Of a DNA stretch of 5,305 nucleotides, positions 4,963 through 5,305 are shown piece by piece. Both the position numbers and the translations under genes were made by a program. The stretch comes from Chloroflexota bacterium (GTDB lineage Bacteria > Chloroflexota > Limnocylindria > Limnocylindrales > CSP1-4). The stretch spans positions 1 to 5,305 of the forward strand of contig JAJYGK010000151.1 in NCBI GenBank assembly GCA_021790715.1, written 5' to 3'. Position 1 is the stretch's first letter; each line of letters begins with the position of its first letter. The notes under the pieces are model-generated. The model saw only the letters and a program-made list of their open reading frames with translations. It searched no databases and was not told the DNA's origin.

Positions 4963-5305
4963 ATGCCGCGCCACGCCGAGCTTCACTGCCATTCCGAGTT
5001 CTCGTTCCTGGACGGAGCGTCGTCCGCCGACGATCTCGTCGAGCGGGCGGTGCAGCTCGGGATCGGCGCGCTCGCCGTCACCGACCACCAGGGCCTGTAC
5101 GGCGCGATCCGGTTCGTGACCGCCGCCGAGGCGGCCGGGGTGCACCCGATCGTCGGGGTCGAGATCGAGCTGCTGGACGCCGCAGTCCCGGATCCGCACG
5201 GGATCGTCGTCCCCGCGAGGCGGCGCATCCGCGGGCGTCCCGTGCCGGAACGGGCGACGTGGGCACCGTGGGGCTCTCCGGACGACGCGGCGGCCGGCAG
5301 ATCGG
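4963..5305 (+). CDS. dnaE2: Error-prone DNA polymerase DnaE2 (ImuC), N-terminal part
   Basis: The frame is open from ATG 4963 to the window end (114 codons), about a tenth of a normal protein of roughly 1,050-1,100 residues. It begins with the PHP domain of C-family polymerases: AELHCHSEFSFLDGAS (residues 5-20), with His8, His10 and Asp17 as metal-site candidates, then ALAVTDHQGLYGAIRF (36-51, with Asp41 and His42) and HPIVGVEIEL (61-70). The 'HCHS-x-FSFLDGAS' form is typical of DnaE2 rather than replicative DnaE1. Residues about 72-110 form an Arg/Pro-rich segment (around PDPHGIVVPARRRIRGRPV) that looks like a loop insertion in the PHP domain. DnaE2 carries out mutagenic translesion synthesis with ImuB and the sliding clamp after DNA damage. 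It is preceded by an SOS box, a TATCAT -10 and a Shine-Dalgarno sequence, so it is LexA-regulated on its own. Confidence 0.92.
   Translation, partial: MPRHAELHCHSEFSFLDGASSADDLVERAVQLGIGALAVTDHQGLYGAIRFVTAAEAAGVHPIVGVEIELLDAAVPDPHGIVVPARRRIRGRPVPERATWAPWGSPDDAAAGRS

Noticed and set aside
4201..5199. Long minus-strand frame (about 332 codons) under permease, OsmC-like and dnaE2
   Set aside because: It crosses three supported genes and has an Arg/Asp/Gln-rich composition typical of antisense frames in high-GC DNA.

Overview
The window is very GC-rich (about 70% or more by eye). Its real genes use almost only G or C in the third codon position, and that bias also explains the many long spurious frames on both strands. 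Three things point to a high-GC bacterium of the Chloroflexota or Actinomycetota type: a Gram-positive-style SOS box (GAAC-N4-GTTC), an ImuB/DUF6504/DnaE2 mutagenic repair set, and a lipoprotein with a Ser/Thr/Pro-rich linker. I cannot decide the phylum from this window; Chloroflexota is my first guess. No rRNA, tRNA, CRISPR array or insertion sequence is visible.

Layout: bases 1-43 look like the last codons of an upstream plus-strand gene. imuB (90-1430, a catalytically dead Y-family polymerase homologue) follows and overlaps by ATGA a small DUF6504-type gene (1427-1675). A 273-base convergent gap then holds an alternating 17/18-bp tandem repeat that runs into a strong hairpin. On the minus strand, a tiny one-helix membrane protein (2538-2431) overlaps by ATGA a lipoprotein gene (2434-1949). 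Back to back with this pair, across 137 bases carrying a -10-like box for each direction, is a plus-strand ABC-2 type exporter: an ATPase (2676-3608) and a six-helix permease (3706-4443), followed by a hairpin. An atypical OsmC-family gene (4507-4923) comes next. Its stop codon lies inside a perfect LexA-type palindrome that controls dnaE2 (4963 to beyond the window end).

How the genes fit together: imuB, the DUF6504 gene and dnaE2 are components of the SOS-induced translesion synthesis mutasome (ImuB as clamp-binding adaptor, DnaE2 as polymerase). Here the two halves are about 3.3 kb apart, with a membrane/export cassette and an OsmC-like gene between them, and dnaE2 has its own SOS operator. 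The ABC pair should form one exporter of unknown substrate. The divergent small membrane protein and lipoprotein may be functionally linked to it, but only position suggests this.

Most notable points: the unlisted 35-residue membrane ORF translationally coupled to the lipoprotein; the dnaE2 control region, with two sets of GAAC/GTTC half-sites; a 34-codon bridging frame that joins the ABC ATPase stop to the permease start; and an OsmC homologue lacking the second cysteine.
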